A stretch of DNA of 64,000 nucleotides from Nocardioides sp. (GCF_029937575.1 NZ_JAPYPS010000011.1:1-64000); one strand, 5' to 3'; shown: positions 37,181 through 46,375, counted from the first letter of the stretch. The notes: generated by a model from the sequence alone, not told the origin. Numbers and translations: made by a program.

Positions 37181-39331
37181 ATGTTCGGTGCCCTCGGCCG
37201 CGTGGCCTCTCGTCGTCCCTGGTTCATCATCGCCGGCTGGCTCGTCTTCGCCGGGCTGGTCGTGGCCTTCGCCCCGGCGTTGGAGGCGACCACCGACCAG
37301 TCGGAGTTCCTGCCCTCGGACTACGAGTCGATCCAGGCCGCCGAGCTGCAGGCGGAGGCCTTCCCCGACACCAACAGCACCGTGGGAGCCATCGTGGTCT
37401 TCGACCGCGCCGACGGGTCCCCGCTCTCGGCCGAGGACCTCGGCGCCGCCAACCAGGTGATGGCCGACCTCGCTCCCGACCTGGGTGACGCCCTCGACCG
37501 GGTTCAGCCGATCGACCCGAGCAACCCCGACGTCCTGGTGACCCCCTCGCAGAACCAGCAGATCGGATTCTCCATCATCGGGCTCGCCGAGGGTGCGACC
37601 GGCTATGCGCCGGAGGAGTTCGAGAGCGTGACGGACCTGCGCGACGACCTGGACGCCGCGCTCGACGGCACGGATCTCGAGGCCGGCGTCACCGGCGCGC
37701 TGGCTCAGGGCTACGACTCCCAGGAGGCCTCGGGCAACGCGCTGGCGATCGTCGGTGCCGCCACCGTGCTCCTCATCGTCGTGCTCCTCACGGTGATCTT
37801 CCGCAGCGTGATCATCACCCTGATGCCGCTGGTGATCGTCGGGATCGTCTCCACGATCGCCACCGGCCTGATCGCCTGGGCCAACGACCTCTTCGACCTC
37901 AAGGCGAGCAGCGACGTCGAGGTGATCCTGCTGGTCGTGCTCTACGGCATCGGCACCGACTACATCCTCTTCTTCCTGTTCCGCTACCGCGAACGGTTGC
38001 GCGAGGGCGAGGACACGAAGTCGGCCGTCGCCCATGCCCTGGAGCGCGCCGGTGAGGCCATCGCCTCCGCCGGGGGCGCGGTGATCGTCGCGTTCATGGC
38101 GCTCGTCCTCAGCTCCCTGGGCATCTTCCGCTCGATCGGGCCGGCCCTGGCGATCGCCGTCGCCGTGACCCTGCTCGCGGCGCTGACCCTCGTGCCGGCC
38201 GTGGTCACCCTGCTGGGCAAGGCCCTCTTCTGGCCGTCGAAGAAGTACCTCGTCGAGCCCACGGGGGCGCGCTTCGCCGCGATCGGGTCCGCCCTCGGTC
38301 GACACCCTGGGCGCTTCGCGATCGCGTCGGGTGGGGTCCTGACCATCCTCGCGGTGATCGCGTTCTCGTTCAGCCCGACCTTCGACCTCGGCGACTCCGG
38401 CCTGCCCGACGACGTCGAGTCCGTCGTCGCCACCGACAAGTTCACCGACAACGTCTCGGCCGGAGCCAGCGACCCCGGCTACATCATGCTGACCTCCGAC
38501 GAGGAGATCACCCAGGACGATGCAGCCGCCTTCGCCGAGCAGATCGCCGGCGCCCGAGGAGTCGCCTCGGCCCAGCCGGCTCAGGCCTCTGCGGACAGCA
38601 CCACCTGGCAGATCACGTTCCTGCTCGACGAGAACCCCTCGTCCGACGCCGCCATCAACGACGTCGAAGGCCCCGTGCGCGACGCCGCTGCCGCCGCGGC
38701 ACCCAGCGGAACCGAGGCCTTCGTCGGCGGCACCACGTCGATCTTCGTGGACTTCCAGAAGGCGATGAGCCGGGACTACTCGGTGGTCTTCCCCGTCGCC
38801 GCCCTGGTGATCATGGTGATCCTGGCCCTGCTGCTGCGCAGCCTCGTCGCCCCCGTCTACCTGATGGTCTCGGTGGGCCTCGGCTTCGCGGCGACCCTCG
38901 GCATGACGACCTTGGTCTTCCAGCACATCGGTGGGGCCGACGGACTGATCTTCCTGCTGCCGATCTACATCTATCTCTTCGTCGTCGCGCTCGGCACCGA
39001 CTACAACATCTTGATGGTGGCTCGTCTGCGCGAGGAGTCCCGCGAGGGCAAGAGCCCGCACGACGCCGCGGCGCTCGCCGTACGCCATGCCGGGCCCACG
39101 ATCGCCGCGGCCGGGGTGATCCTGGCCGGCACGTTCGGCTCGCTGATGCTCGGCGGCAACTCGCTGCTGGTCTCGATGGGCTTCGCGCTGTCGTTCGGCA
39201 TCCTGGTGGCTGCGTTCGTGATGTCGATGTTCTTCACCCCCGCCATCACCGCGCTCCTCGGCCACCGGGCCTGGTGGCCGGGGCACGGCGACGAGAAGCG
39301 CGCCGACGAGCCCGAGCTCGCCGACGCCTGA
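37181..39331 (+). CDS. MMPL-family RND-type exporter
   Basis: A 716-residue membrane protein with two repeats, each a transmembrane helix, a soluble loop and five further helices. The motifs GIGTDYILFFLFRYRERLREG (in part) and ALGTDYNILMVARLREE in TM4 of each half are the proton-relay Asp-Tyr pairs of MmpL transporters. Its relatives export lipids or drugs with proton antiport. It is smaller than mycobacterial MmpL3 (over 900 residues) and lacks the long C-terminal tail. The start could also be the GTG at 37172. No accessory MmpS is adjacent. It converges on the MBL gene with a 2-bp gap. Confidence 0.9.
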   Translation: MFGALGRVASRRPWFIIAGWLVFAGLVVAFAPALEATTDQSEFLPSDYESIQAAELQAEAFPDTNSTVGAIVVFDRADGSPLSAEDLGAANQVMADLAPDLGDALDRVQPIDPSNPDVLVTPSQNQQIGFSIIGLAEGATGYAPEEFESVTDLRDDLDAALDGTDLEAGVTGALAQGYDSQEASGNALAIVGAATVLLIVVLLTVIFRSVIITLMPLVIVGIVSTIATGLIAWANDLFDLKASSDVEVILLVVLYGIGTDYILFFLFRYRERLREGEDTKSAVAHALERAGEAIASAGGAVIVAFMALVLSSLGIFRSIGPALAIAVAVTLLAALTLVPAVVTLLGKALFWPSKKYLVEPTGARFAAIGSALGRHPGRFAIASGGVLTILAVIAFSFSPTFDLGDSGLPDDVESVVATDKFTDNVSAGASDPGYIMLTSDEEITQDDAAAFAEQIAGARGVASAQPAQASADSTTWQITFLLDENPSSDAAINDVEGPVRDAAAAAAPSGTEAFVGGTTSIFVDFQKAMSRDYSVVFPVAALVIMVILALLLRSLVAPVYLMVSVGLGFAATLGMTTLVFQHIGGADGLIFLLPIYIYLFVVALGTDYNILMVARLREESREGKSPHDAAALAVRHAGPTIAAAGVILAGTFGSLMLGGNSLLVSMGFALSFGILVAAFVMSMFFTPAITALLGHRAWWPGHGDEKRADEPELADA

Positions 39332-39333
39332 CC

Positions 39334-39945
39334 TCAGCCGATGGTCTTCATCTCGGCGGCGATCGTGGTGTCGTCACCGTGGCCGGTGTGCACCACGGTC
39401 TCCTCGGGCAGCCGGAAGAGCACCGAGCGGATCGAGTCGACGATCACGTCGGCGTCGCTGTAGCTGCGCCCGGTCGCCCCCGGACCGCCCTGGAAGAGGG
39501 TGTCGCCGGTGAAGACGCAGTCGAGGTCGTGGACGTAGAGGCAGACGGCGCCCGGCGCGTGGCCGGGCGTGTGCAGCACCTTGACCGCGGCGCCGCCGAT
39601 CTTGATGCTCTGCCCGTCGGAGAGGTCCACGTCCCACAGCGTGTCGGTGTGGGTGAGCTCCCACAGCGGCTTGTCGTCGGGGTGCAGCATGATCGGCGCG
39701 GTGACGCGGTCGCGCAGGGCCGGTGCCATCCGGCTGTGGTCGTCGTGGGCGTGCGTCAGCACGATCGCCTTGACCTGACGGCCCGCGACGACGTCCATGA
39801 TGGCGTCGACGTCGTGGGGTGCGTCGATGACCAGGCACTCCTCGTCGTCGCCGATCACCCAGATGTTGTTGTCCACCTCGTGGGTCTCCCCGTCGAGGCT
39901 GAAGGTCCCGGAGACCACGGCGTGGTCGACGCGCACGTTGCCCAT
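39334..39945 (-). CDS. MBL-fold metallo-hydrolase, partner of the mycothiol formaldehyde dehydrogenase
   Basis: A 203-residue metallo-beta-lactamase fold hydrolase. The dinuclear zinc site reads THAHDDHSR, then HTPGHAPGAV, FTGDTLF and HTGHGDD; glyoxalase-II-like spacing. Its ATG overlaps the dehydrogenase stop by 1 bp (TGATG). The same pair occurs in mycobacteria (adhE2/mscR and the gene after it), where it is proposed to hydrolyse S-formylmycothiol to formate and free mycothiol. That reaction is inferred from context and not shown by the sequence. Confidence 0.85.
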   Translation of the reverse strand: MGNVRVDHAVVSGTFSLDGETHEVDNNIWVIGDDEECLVIDAPHDVDAIMDVVAGRQVKAIVLTHAHDDHSRMAPALRDRVTAPIMLHPDDKPLWELTHTDTLWDVDLSDGQSIKIGGAAVKVLHTPGHAPGAVCLYVHDLDCVFTGDTLFQGGPGATGRSYSDADVIVDSIRSVLFRLPEETVVHTGHGDDTTIAAEMKTIG

Positions 39946-41045
39946 CAGAGGATCACCACGCTGCGCAGGACGTCTCCACCATGCATCTTGTCGAAGGCCG
40001 CCTCGATGTCGTCGATGCCGATCTCCTCGGTCACGAACGCGTCCAGGTCCAGCCGGCCCTGCTGGTAGAGGTCGACCAGCATCGGGAAGTCGCGACTCGG
40101 CAGGCAGTCGCCGTACCAGCTGGACTTCAGCGACCCGCCGCGCCCGAAGACGTCGATCAGCGGGATCTCGGGGATCGACATGTCCGGGGTGGGGACGCCC
40201 ACCAGGACGACGGTGCCCGCCAGGTCGCGAGCGTAGAAGGCCTGCTTCCACGTTTCCGGGCGACCCACTGCCTCGATCACGACGTCGGCGCCCTCGGCGC
40301 CCGCGTAGGTCTCACCGCAGATCCGCTTGATCTCCTCGATCGGGTCGACCTCGCTGCTGTTGATCGTGTGCGTGGCGCCGAGCTTGGTGGCCGCCTCGAG
40401 CTTCTTCGCGTCGATGTCGACGGCGATCACCGGGCTCGCGCCCGACAGCGCCGCGCCGGCGACCGCCGCCACACCCACGCCACCGCAGCCGATGACGGCC
40501 ACGGAATTGCCGCGCGTGGCGGCGCCGGTGTTGATGGCCGCCCCGATCCCGGCCATCACGCCGCACCCGAGCAGGCCGACCGCGGCGGGTCGGGCTTCGG
40601 GGTCGACCTTGGTGCACTGACCGGCCGCGACCAGGGTCTTCTCGGCGAACGCACCGATGCCGAGCGCGGGGCTCAGCTCCGTGCCGTCCTCCAGCGTCAT
40701 CTTCTGGGTCGCGTTGAACGTCGCGAAGCAGTACTGCGGCTCCCCACGGTTGCAGGCCCGGCAGTCACCACACACGGCGCGCCAGTTGAGGATGACGAAG
40801 TCTCCGGGAGCGACGCTGGTGACATCGTCGCCGACGGCCTCCACGATGCCGGCGGCCTCGTGGCCCAGCAGGAACGGGAACTCGTCGTTGATGCCGCCCT
40901 CGCGGTAGTGCAGGTCGGTGTGGCACACGCCGCACGCCTGGATCTTCACCACGGCCTCGCCCGGGCCGGGGTCGGGGACGTTGATCGTGACGAGCTCGAC
41001 GGGCTCGCCCTTCGCCTTGGCGACGACGGCCTTGACCTGCTGCAT
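39945..41045 (-). CDS. S-(hydroxymethyl)mycothiol dehydrogenase (mycothiol-dependent formaldehyde dehydrogenase)
   Basis: A 366-residue zinc medium-chain alcohol dehydrogenase that oxidises the formaldehyde-mycothiol adduct, and may reduce S-nitrosomycothiol. The catalytic zinc ligands lie in [11 protein letters not shown] and LLGHEAAG, the structural zinc cluster in [15 protein letters not shown], and NAD binds at [14 protein letters not shown]. The ATG at 41045 is chosen because GGAGG lies seven bases upstream; the ATG at 41060 would put that site inside the gene. The gene diverges from the sigma-factor gene. Confidence 0.9.
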   Translation of the reverse strand: MQQVKAVVAKAKGEPVELVTINVPDPGPGEAVVKIQACGVCHTDLHYREGGINDEFPFLLGHEAAGIVEAVGDDVTSVAPGDFVILNWRAVCGDCRACNRGEPQYCFATFNATQKMTLEDGTELSPALGIGAFAEKTLVAAGQCTKVDPEARPAAVGLLGCGVMAGIGAAINTGAATRGNSVAVIGCGGVGVAAVAGAALSGASPVIAVDIDAKKLEAATKLGATHTINSSEVDPIEEIKRICGETYAGAEGADVVIEAVGRPETWKQAFYARDLAGTVVLVGVPTPDMSIPEIPLIDVFGRGGSLKSSWYGDCLPSRDFPMLVDLYQQGRLDLDAFVTEEIGIDDIEAAFDKMHGGDVLRSVVIL

Positions 41046-41130
41046 GCTGCGGACCTCCATGGATCGGGAGCGTGGGCGACGCCGCGCATCACGGCGCTCG
41101 GTGAGTCACAGCCAACCGTAGGGGCAGCAT

Positions 41131-41159
41131 TGCAACCATCTCGCACGGGCTTGCGTCTT
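41131..41159 (+). promoter_or_regulatory. Candidate ECF-type promoter of the sigma-factor operon
   Basis: TGCAACC (41131-41137) and CGTCTT (41154-41159) are 16 bp apart, the usual AAC / CGTC spacing for ECF sigma factors. The ribosome site GAGGAGGT follows before the ATG at 41187. It suggests autoregulation. Position and match are by eye. Confidence 0.35.
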
Positions 41160-41186
41160 GGTGGTGTGAAACGAGGAGGTGCCACG

Positions 41187-41774
41187 ATGCAGCTGCATCA
41201 CCCGAAGCCCGGGTCCGGCAACGAGACTGTCGCCATGGGGCGACGCGCAACACGCGCTGAACGGCGGGACGAGGAGTTCACGGCGTACCTGCACGCCCGT
41301 CAGCCGAGCCTGCTGCGCACGGCGTACCTGCTGACGGGCGACCGTCACCAGGCCGAGGACGTGCTGCAGACCTCGCTGGCCAAGCTCTACCTGGCGTGGG
41401 ACAAGGTCCGCGACCGCGACTCCGTCGACGCCTACGTGCGCCGGATCATGGTCAACGAGAACAACTCGCTGTGGCGGCGCGGGTGGAAGAAGCGCGAGTA
41501 CGCCACGTCCGACGAGGCCATGCCCGAGGGCGCGCCGCACGTCGACGAGTACGACGAGGGTCGCGGCGCCGCGCTGTGGGACGTCGTGCGCACCCTGCCG
41601 CCGAAGGCGCGCGCCGTCGTGGTGCTGCGCTACTACGAACAGCTCACCGAGGCCGAGACGGCCGACGTGCTCGGCATCTCCACCGGCACCGTCAAGTCGC
41701 AGTGCAGCCGCGCGATCGCGTCGCTGCGCGAGCGCGTGCCGGCCGACCTGCATCCCGGACGAGAGGTCTCCTGA
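41187..41774 (+). CDS. ECF RNA polymerase sigma factor, SigE family
   Basis: A 195-residue ECF sigma factor. Region 2 reads LLRTAYLLTGDRHQAEDVLQTSLAKLYLAW, quoted in part: HQAEDVLQTSLAKLY is the core-binding signature. Region 4 has LTEAETADVLGISTGTVKSQ, the promoter -35 helix-turn-helix. This matches the SigE family common in actinobacteria (about 170 residues). The ATG at 41187 has an almost perfect ribosome site. The stop overlaps the start of the downstream membrane protein by 1 bp, which points to a sigma/anti-sigma-like pair. Confidence 0.93.
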   Translation: MQLHHPKPGSGNETVAMGRRATRAERRDEEFTAYLHARQPSLLRTAYLLTGDRHQAEDVLQTSLAKLYLAWDKVRDRDSVDAYVRRIMVNENNSLWRRGWKKREYATSDEAMPEGAPHVDEYDEGRGAALWDVVRTLPPKARAVVVLRYYEQLTEAETADVLGISTGTVKSQCSRAIASLRERVPADLHPGREVS

Positions 41775-43057
41775 TGAGCACTCCCCACAACGACAACCCC
41801 ACACCCGACGAGAACAGCACCTGGGAGAGCGAGATGGGCGACGAGTTCGAGCGCCGCGTCCGCGACCTCCACGAGGCGCCGATCGACCTGGGCTCCGTGA
41901 AAGGCAAGGCCATGAAGATCCAGCGCAACCGCCGCGCAGCGATCGCGGGCGGCATCCTCGCCGCCGCTGCGGTCATCGTCCCGGTCGCCGTCCTCGCGAC
42001 GGGTTCCTCCACCGGTCAGGCCGACGGCCTCGAGCCCTCCGGACCATCGGTCACGATCTCCGACACCGCGAACCCGACGCCCAGCCCGACGCCCAGCGCG
42101 ACGCCTCCCGGGGTGGACCCCTCGACGCCGAGCAGGCTGCCGGACGGCCCGGCCCTCGGCTTCAGCTACGTCGAGCCCGGGTCCGGCAACGCGCTCCTCC
42201 ACCTGAACGACGGACGAGTGGTCGAGCTCCCCGGACCCGACTACACGGGCGCGGCCGACCTGGGCGAGCAGATCGCCGCCTACCGCAGCGACGATCAGGG
42301 ACGCGGTTCACTGGACCTGCTCGAGGACGGGCAGGTCACCGCGACCTACGACCTGCGCGGGGGCATGCAGATCGCCCCCGACGGTCGCACCGTCGCGTTC
42401 ATCACGCGCGACGACGAGCTCGTGTTCGTCAACGGTGAGGTCGGCGAGCAGTCCTTCGGCGCGATCGACAAGGGCGTGAGCCTGTCGGCGATCATCGGCA
42501 ACGGTGACTGCGTGCTCGAGTCCGGTTGCCACCCGTTCCTGGAGCACGACGACTTCACCGCGAGCGACGCCTACGAGATCAACTACGAGGGTCCGAACAG
42601 CGCCCCCGCGCCCGGCGCTCTGCGGGTCAACGACGCCGCGGACGGCTTCCTGGTCTCGGTGCAGACCGAGACGACCGACACCGGCTCGTGTGGCGGTCTC
42701 TACGACCGCGAGGGCGGCGGTCGCTGGGTGTTCGAGACCTGTGCCTCCCAGGTGCTCGACATCTCACCGACCGGCGACCACGTCGTCGGCACGGACCCGT
42801 ACGGCGACGGTCTCGGGCCGCGGTACTTCTCGATCCTCGACGGCACCACCGGCGACGAGGTCGCCCGCTACGAGGCCGAGACAGGCTTCGTGTTCACGGA
42901 CTTCAGGTGGCTGGACAAGACCCATGCGATCGCCTCGGTCTTCGACGACAACCAGTGGCAGGTCATCTCCCTCGGCGTCGACGGTTCCTCCGAGGTGCTC
43001 CTCGGGCCGGTGGCAGGGGACGAGACGCAGAACCCGTTCCTGCTGACCGGGTCCTGA
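41774..43057 (+). CDS. Membrane-anchored beta-propeller-like protein, putative anti-sigma partner
   Basis: A 427-residue protein. A 50-residue acidic cytoplasmic N terminus (WESEMGDEFERRVRDLHEA) is followed by one transmembrane helix (about 55-77) and a Thr-Pro-Ser linker with PTPSPTPSATPP. The outer domain has repeated beta motifs (QIAPDGRTVAFI, DISPTGDHVVG), as in WD40/TolB-like propellers, and paired cysteines. Translational coupling to the sigma factor suggests the N-terminal tail holds the sigma factor and the propeller senses the envelope. No classic ZAS or anti-sigma zinc motif is present, so this is inference. Confidence 0.65.
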   Translation: MSTPHNDNPTPDENSTWESEMGDEFERRVRDLHEAPIDLGSVKGKAMKIQRNRRAAIAGGILAAAAVIVPVAVLATGSSTGQADGLEPSGPSVTISDTANPTPSPTPSATPPGVDPSTPSRLPDGPALGFSYVEPGSGNALLHLNDGRVVELPGPDYTGAADLGEQIAAYRSDDQGRGSLDLLEDGQVTATYDLRGGMQIAPDGRTVAFITRDDELVFVNGEVGEQSFGAIDKGVSLSAIIGNGDCVLESGCHPFLEHDDFTASDAYEINYEGPNSAPAPGALRVNDAADGFLVSVQTETTDTGSCGGLYDREGGGRWVFETCASQVLDISPTGDHVVGTDPYGDGLGPRYFSILDGTTGDEVARYEAETGFVFTDFRWLDKTHAIASVFDDNQWQVISLGVDGSSEVLLGPVAGDETQNPFLLTGS

Positions 43058-43064
43058 TCAGGCT

Positions 43065-43529
43065 TCAGCCACAGGAGGGGCCCAGGCCCCGCCGCATCAC
43101 CACGGCCGTGGCGCCGTCGCGGTAGTAGCGGCGGCGCCGGTCTATCTCCACGAAGCCCTGGTCGGCGTAGAAGGCCAGGGCTCCGTGGTTGTCCTCGCGC
43201 ACCTCGAGCAGCACCCGGTCGGCGCGCTGCTCCCGCGCGGCGTCGGTGACGGCGGCCAGCAGGGCGACGGCCAGTCCGGTACGCCGGTGGGCCGGGGTGA
43301 CCGCGATCCGCTGGAGCTCGGCGATCTCGGCGACGATGCTGGCGGCCGCGTAGCCGGCGGGCGCCCCACCGACGTCCGCGACGAAGTAGTGGATCGTCTC
43401 CAGCTCGCCCGACACGCCCTGCTCCACGAGGCCGGAGGACCACGCGTCGCGCCCGAGGTTGTCGGCCTCCAGCGCCGCGATCGCCGGCGCGTCCTCGGGC
43501 CGCGCCGTCCGGACCAGCCGCCGGGTCAC
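43065..43529 (-). CDS. rimI: [Ribosomal protein S18]-alanine N-acetyltransferase RimI
   Basis: A 154-residue GNAT acetyltransferase with the RimI signature ELQRIAVTPAHRRTGLAVAL (in part) and LEVREDNHGALAFY. The start is a GTG overlapping the tsaB stop by 4 bp (GTGA). RimI acetylates the N terminus of S18 and possibly other proteins. Its position at the end of tsaE-tsaB is conserved in actinobacteria; tsaD normally follows, but here an unrelated convergent operon lies next. Confidence 0.92.
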   Translation of the reverse strand: MTRRLVRTARPEDAPAIAALEADNLGRDAWSSGLVEQGVSGELETIHYFVADVGGAPAGYAAASIVAEIAELQRIAVTPAHRRTGLAVALLAAVTDAAREQRADRVLLEVREDNHGALAFYADQGFVEIDRRRRYYRDGATAVVMRRGLGPSCG

Positions 43530-44173
43530 GACACCTTCTTGGGCGTGCCCGGGATCTCGGCGTCGGGGCGGCGCAGGTAGAGCGGGTCGGGGTCGAGCAG
43601 CTCGGCGGTCTCGTGCACGATCGCCCGCCCCAGCCACGCGGCCGAGGCCCGCTGCGGCCCCACCGCGCGCGGGAGGTCCTCGGGGTAGAGGTGCGCACCC
43701 TCCCCCACGACGGGAAGCTCGGTGGCCACACTGTCCGGCTTGGCCACTGCTGGACCTTCGAGTCGCGCGCCGGCCCCGTCGTACGACGCCAGGTAGACCT
43801 CCTTGCGGCGCGCGTCGGTCGCCACCACGAACGGCTCGGCCACCGCGCCCGTCGTGACAGCCTCCAGGGCGAGCGCGTCGAGCGAGCACACGCCGTACAC
43901 GGGGAGGTCGAGGACGAAGGCGAGCGTCCGTGCGGTCACCAGCCCGACGCGCAGGCCGGTGAAGGGCCCGGGGCCGACTCCCACCCCGATGGCGGTGAGG
44001 TCGAGCCGGCTCGCGCCTGCCTGCTCGAGAGCCTGCTCGATCAGCGGCGCGAGCTGCTCGCCGTGCCGCATCTCCTGCTCGGAGGTCAGCTCGACGAGGA
44101 CCTCGTCACCACCCTCGCCGCCGAGCAGCGCGACGCTCACGGAGGGGGACGAGGTGTCGAAGACGAGGAGCAC
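43526..44173 (-). CDS. tsaB: tRNA threonylcarbamoyladenosine biosynthesis protein TsaB
   Basis: A 215-residue ASKHA-fold protein without catalytic activity. It scaffolds the TsaD-TsaE complex that makes t6A at position 37 of ANN-decoding tRNAs. LLVFDTSSPSVSVAL opens the fold, and IGVGVGPGPFTGLRVGL is the TsaB-specific glycine-rich segment. The C terminus LYLRRPDAEIPGTPKK is also typical. It is 93 bp downstream of the GNAT-TsaE gene and overlaps rimI by 4 bp. The gap holds a 7-bp-stem hairpin (44227-44253). Confidence 0.95.
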   Translation of the reverse strand: MLLVFDTSSPSVSVALLGGEGGDEVLVELTSEQEMRHGEQLAPLIEQALEQAGASRLDLTAIGVGVGPGPFTGLRVGLVTARTLAFVLDLPVYGVCSLDALALEAVTTGAVAEPFVVATDARRKEVYLASYDGAGARLEGPAVAKPDSVATELPVVGEGAHLYPEDLPRAVGPQRASAAWLGRAIVHETAELLDPDPLYLRRPDAEIPGTPKKVS

Positions 44174-44226
44174 GGCGTCAGGGTAGTGGTTCGTCGATGG
44201 ATCGAGGTCACGACGACCGACGATCC

Positions 44227-44253
44227 GGCCCCTCGCGACGCGACCCAGGGGCC
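44227..44253 (-). other. Hairpin between tsaE and tsaB
   Basis: GGCCCCT (44227-44233) pairs with AGGGGCC (44247-44253) around a 13-nt loop. No T run follows on the minus strand. It may modulate read-through into tsaB. Confidence 0.3.
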
Positions 44254-44266
44254 ACTTCGTCAGGGA

Positions 44267-45217
44267 CTACCTGCGGGCGGGGCCGTCGGTCGGGCGGTTG
44301 GGGTGCGTGGCCCAGCGCGGGCCGATCCCCTGGATCTCCACGACCCGCGGCTCGACTCCGTCCATCGTCTCGTCGGCGGCGACCTCGCCCTCGGAGTGCC
44401 GGATCCGGATCTCCAGGCGCGACGGCGCGAGCGACTCGGCCACGCCCTCGCCCCACTCCACCACCGTCACCACGTCCTCCAGCGAGGTGTCGAGGTCGAG
44501 GTCGTCGAGCTCGCCGATGCTGCCCAGCCGGTAGGCGTCGACGTGCACGAGGCCGGGACGGTGGGCGCTGCGCGGGGCGTGCTCGCGGGCGATCACGAAC
44601 GTCGGGGACGTGACCCGGCCCTCGACCTCCAGGCGGGCCCCCAGCCCCTGGGTGAACGTCGTCTTGCCCGCCCCCAGGTCGCCGGTCAGGACGAGGAGGT
44701 CGCCCGGCTCGAGGTCGTCGGCGACCCGCGAGCCCAGCTCGCGCATCTCCTCGGGAGTGGCGACCTGGTGCACCTTGGGCAGTCGCAGCGCCAGCTCGAC
44801 GTACGGCGAGCGCCGGTCGGTCTGGGTGAAGCCGCGACGGGCCCAGAAGCCGATCGTCTTGGGGAGCTCCTCGCGGGCGACGACGCTGAGTCGGGTCGCG
44901 CGTCCGGTCCACGCCTCCACGGCCGACTCGATCAGGGCGCCGGCGATGCCGTGACCCTGGGCCTTGGACAGGATGCCGACGCGACGCAGGTACATCGTGT
45001 CGCCGACCGGGTCGAAGAGCAGCGTGCCGACGGGGTCGCCGTCGAGCTTGGCCAGCAGCCCTCCGTTGAGCGCCAGGCGCGTGGCGATCGCGGCCTCGGT
45101 GTCGCTGAGAGCGTCTGCCGGCGGGTTGAGGGCGGGGCGGTTGCCGAAGGCGTCCTGGATGATCGCCAGCACCACCGCCGCCGACTCGGCGCCGACTCGT
45201 CGTACGGTCAGGCTCAT
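44267..45217 (-). CDS. tsaE: GNAT acetyltransferase fused to TsaE ATPase
   Basis: A 316-residue fusion. Residues 1-147 form a GNAT domain (LRRVGILSKAQGHGIAGALIE with the acetyl-CoA loop). Residues 150-316 are TsaE: Walker A GDLGAGKTTFTQGL at about 179-192, TSPTFVI, and VEWGEGVAE. TsaE is the ATPase that resets the TsaB-TsaD complex in t6A synthesis. Bacterial TsaE alone is about 150 residues, so the N-terminal domain is extra. The fusion is one frame with no internal stop or strong internal start. It could place acetylation and t6A under one protein; the GNAT substrate is unknown. 21 bp after the hydrolase gene. Confidence 0.9.
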   Translation of the reverse strand: MSLTVRRVGAESAAVVLAIIQDAFGNRPALNPPADALSDTEAAIATRLALNGGLLAKLDGDPVGTLLFDPVGDTMYLRRVGILSKAQGHGIAGALIESAVEAWTGRATRLSVVAREELPKTIGFWARRGFTQTDRRSPYVELALRLPKVHQVATPEEMRELGSRVADDLEPGDLLVLTGDLGAGKTTFTQGLGARLEVEGRVTSPTFVIAREHAPRSAHRPGLVHVDAYRLGSIGELDDLDLDTSLEDVVTVVEWGEGVAESLAPSRLEIRIRHSEGEVAADETMDGVEPRVVEIQGIGPRWATHPNRPTDGPARR

Positions 45218-45238
45218 CGGATCACTCGACTTCTGCTG

Positions 45239-46375
45239 TCATCGGGTCCCGGCACGCATCGTGGCGGCCGTGATCAGTTGGTCCAGCTCGGCGTTGACCT
45301 GGTCGTGACGTTCGAGGGGCACCATGTGGCCAGCGCCGGCGCACTCCAGCAGCCGGGCGTTGGGGATGCGAGAGGCCAGCTTGCGTGAGTGGCCGATCGA
45401 GGTGAGGCGGTCGGCGGTGCCGCAGATGATCGAGACCGGCACCCGGTCGAGGACCTCGACGAAGTCGAACTTGTCGAGGTCGCCGAAGCTCGGGAAGAAC
45501 TCGGCGACCACCTCGAACGGCGTGGCCGAGAGCATGTCGTCGACGAAGCGGACGTACGACGCCGGGACGTCGCCGCCGAAGGCGAACCGGTTGGTCGCGA
45601 CGTTGGCGATCACGCGACCGACGCGACGGACGTTGTCGACCGCCAGGTGCCCACGTTGGAGGGCAGCGACCGTGCGGGAGGTGAAGCGTCCGGTCAGTCG
45701 CGCCGGGAGCATCGGCAGCAGGATCCGGCTCGGGTCCAGGCCGCCCGCGGTCGTCGACATCAGGGCGACGCCGATGACCTTCTCCCCGATGAGCTCGGGG
45801 AACTGCTCGGCCAGGGCGACGATCGTCATCCCACCCATCGAGTGCCCCACGAGGACGACCGGGCCGTCGGGGGCGCAGACGTCGATGACGTGCTTGAGGT
45901 CGCGGCCCAGCTGGTCGATGGTCGCGTGCTCGCGTGACGATCGGGCGGAGCGGCCGTGGGACCGCTGGTCGTAGAAGACGGTGCGCACGAGCCCTCGATA
46001 GGCCGCGCGCTGGAAGTGCCAGCAGTCGAGGTTGAGGCAGAAGCCGTGCGCGAAGATCACCGTCACCCGGTCCGCCTCGGTGCCGCGGCGCAGCCCACGG
46101 CCGATGCTCCCCACCGACCCCCCTCCACCCGGGTCCGCGACCTCGTCGATCTCGACGTGCAGGGGCACGCCGTCGTCGGCCACCACCGTCAGCGGTGTCG
46201 AGTGCAACGAGCCGAACGGCAGGTCCTCACCTGCTCGTCGGCTGATCTGGCGCTGCTGGCGGACGATGCCGATCGCCGTCCCGGCAGCCGCGACACCCAG
46301 CGCACCACCGATGGCGCCGATGAGGCGCCGCCGCGGGCTGCCCCCCGCGCCGCGAGGAGTGTGGGAGCTGGCCAT
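45239..46375 (-). CDS. Membrane-anchored alpha/beta hydrolase
   Basis: A 378-residue protein. The N terminus has a basic stretch then a hydrophobic segment (LIGAIGGALGVAAAGTAIGI), either an anchor or an uncleaved signal. The hydrolase domain shows FAHGFCLN (oxyanion hole), YDQRSHGRS, the nucleophile GHSMGGM, the acid in CGTADRLTS and the catalytic His in GAGHMVPLE. Its place between alr and tsaE is conserved in actinobacteria, where the substrate is unknown. The ATG overlaps the alr stop by 1 bp (TGATG). Confidence 0.88.
   Translation of the reverse strand: MASSHTPRGAGGSPRRRLIGAIGGALGVAAAGTAIGIVRQQRQISRRAGEDLPFGSLHSTPLTVVADDGVPLHVEIDEVADPGGGGSVGSIGRGLRRGTEADRVTVIFAHGFCLNLDCWHFQRAAYRGLVRTVFYDQRSHGRSARSSREHATIDQLGRDLKHVIDVCAPDGPVVLVGHSMGGMTIVALAEQFPELIGEKVIGVALMSTTAGGLDPSRILLPMLPARLTGRFTSRTVAALQRGHLAVDNVRRVGRVIANVATNRFAFGGDVPASYVRFVDDMLSATPFEVVAEFFPSFGDLDKFDFVEVLDRVPVSIICGTADRLTSIGHSRKLASRIPNARLLECAGAGHMVPLERHDQVNAELDQLITAATMRAGTR

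Noticed and set aside
35741..39286. Very long open frame antisense to methyltransferase and MMPL genes (about 1181 codons)
   Set aside because: Arg/Gly/Asp-rich composition and spans two genes with clear function on the other strand.
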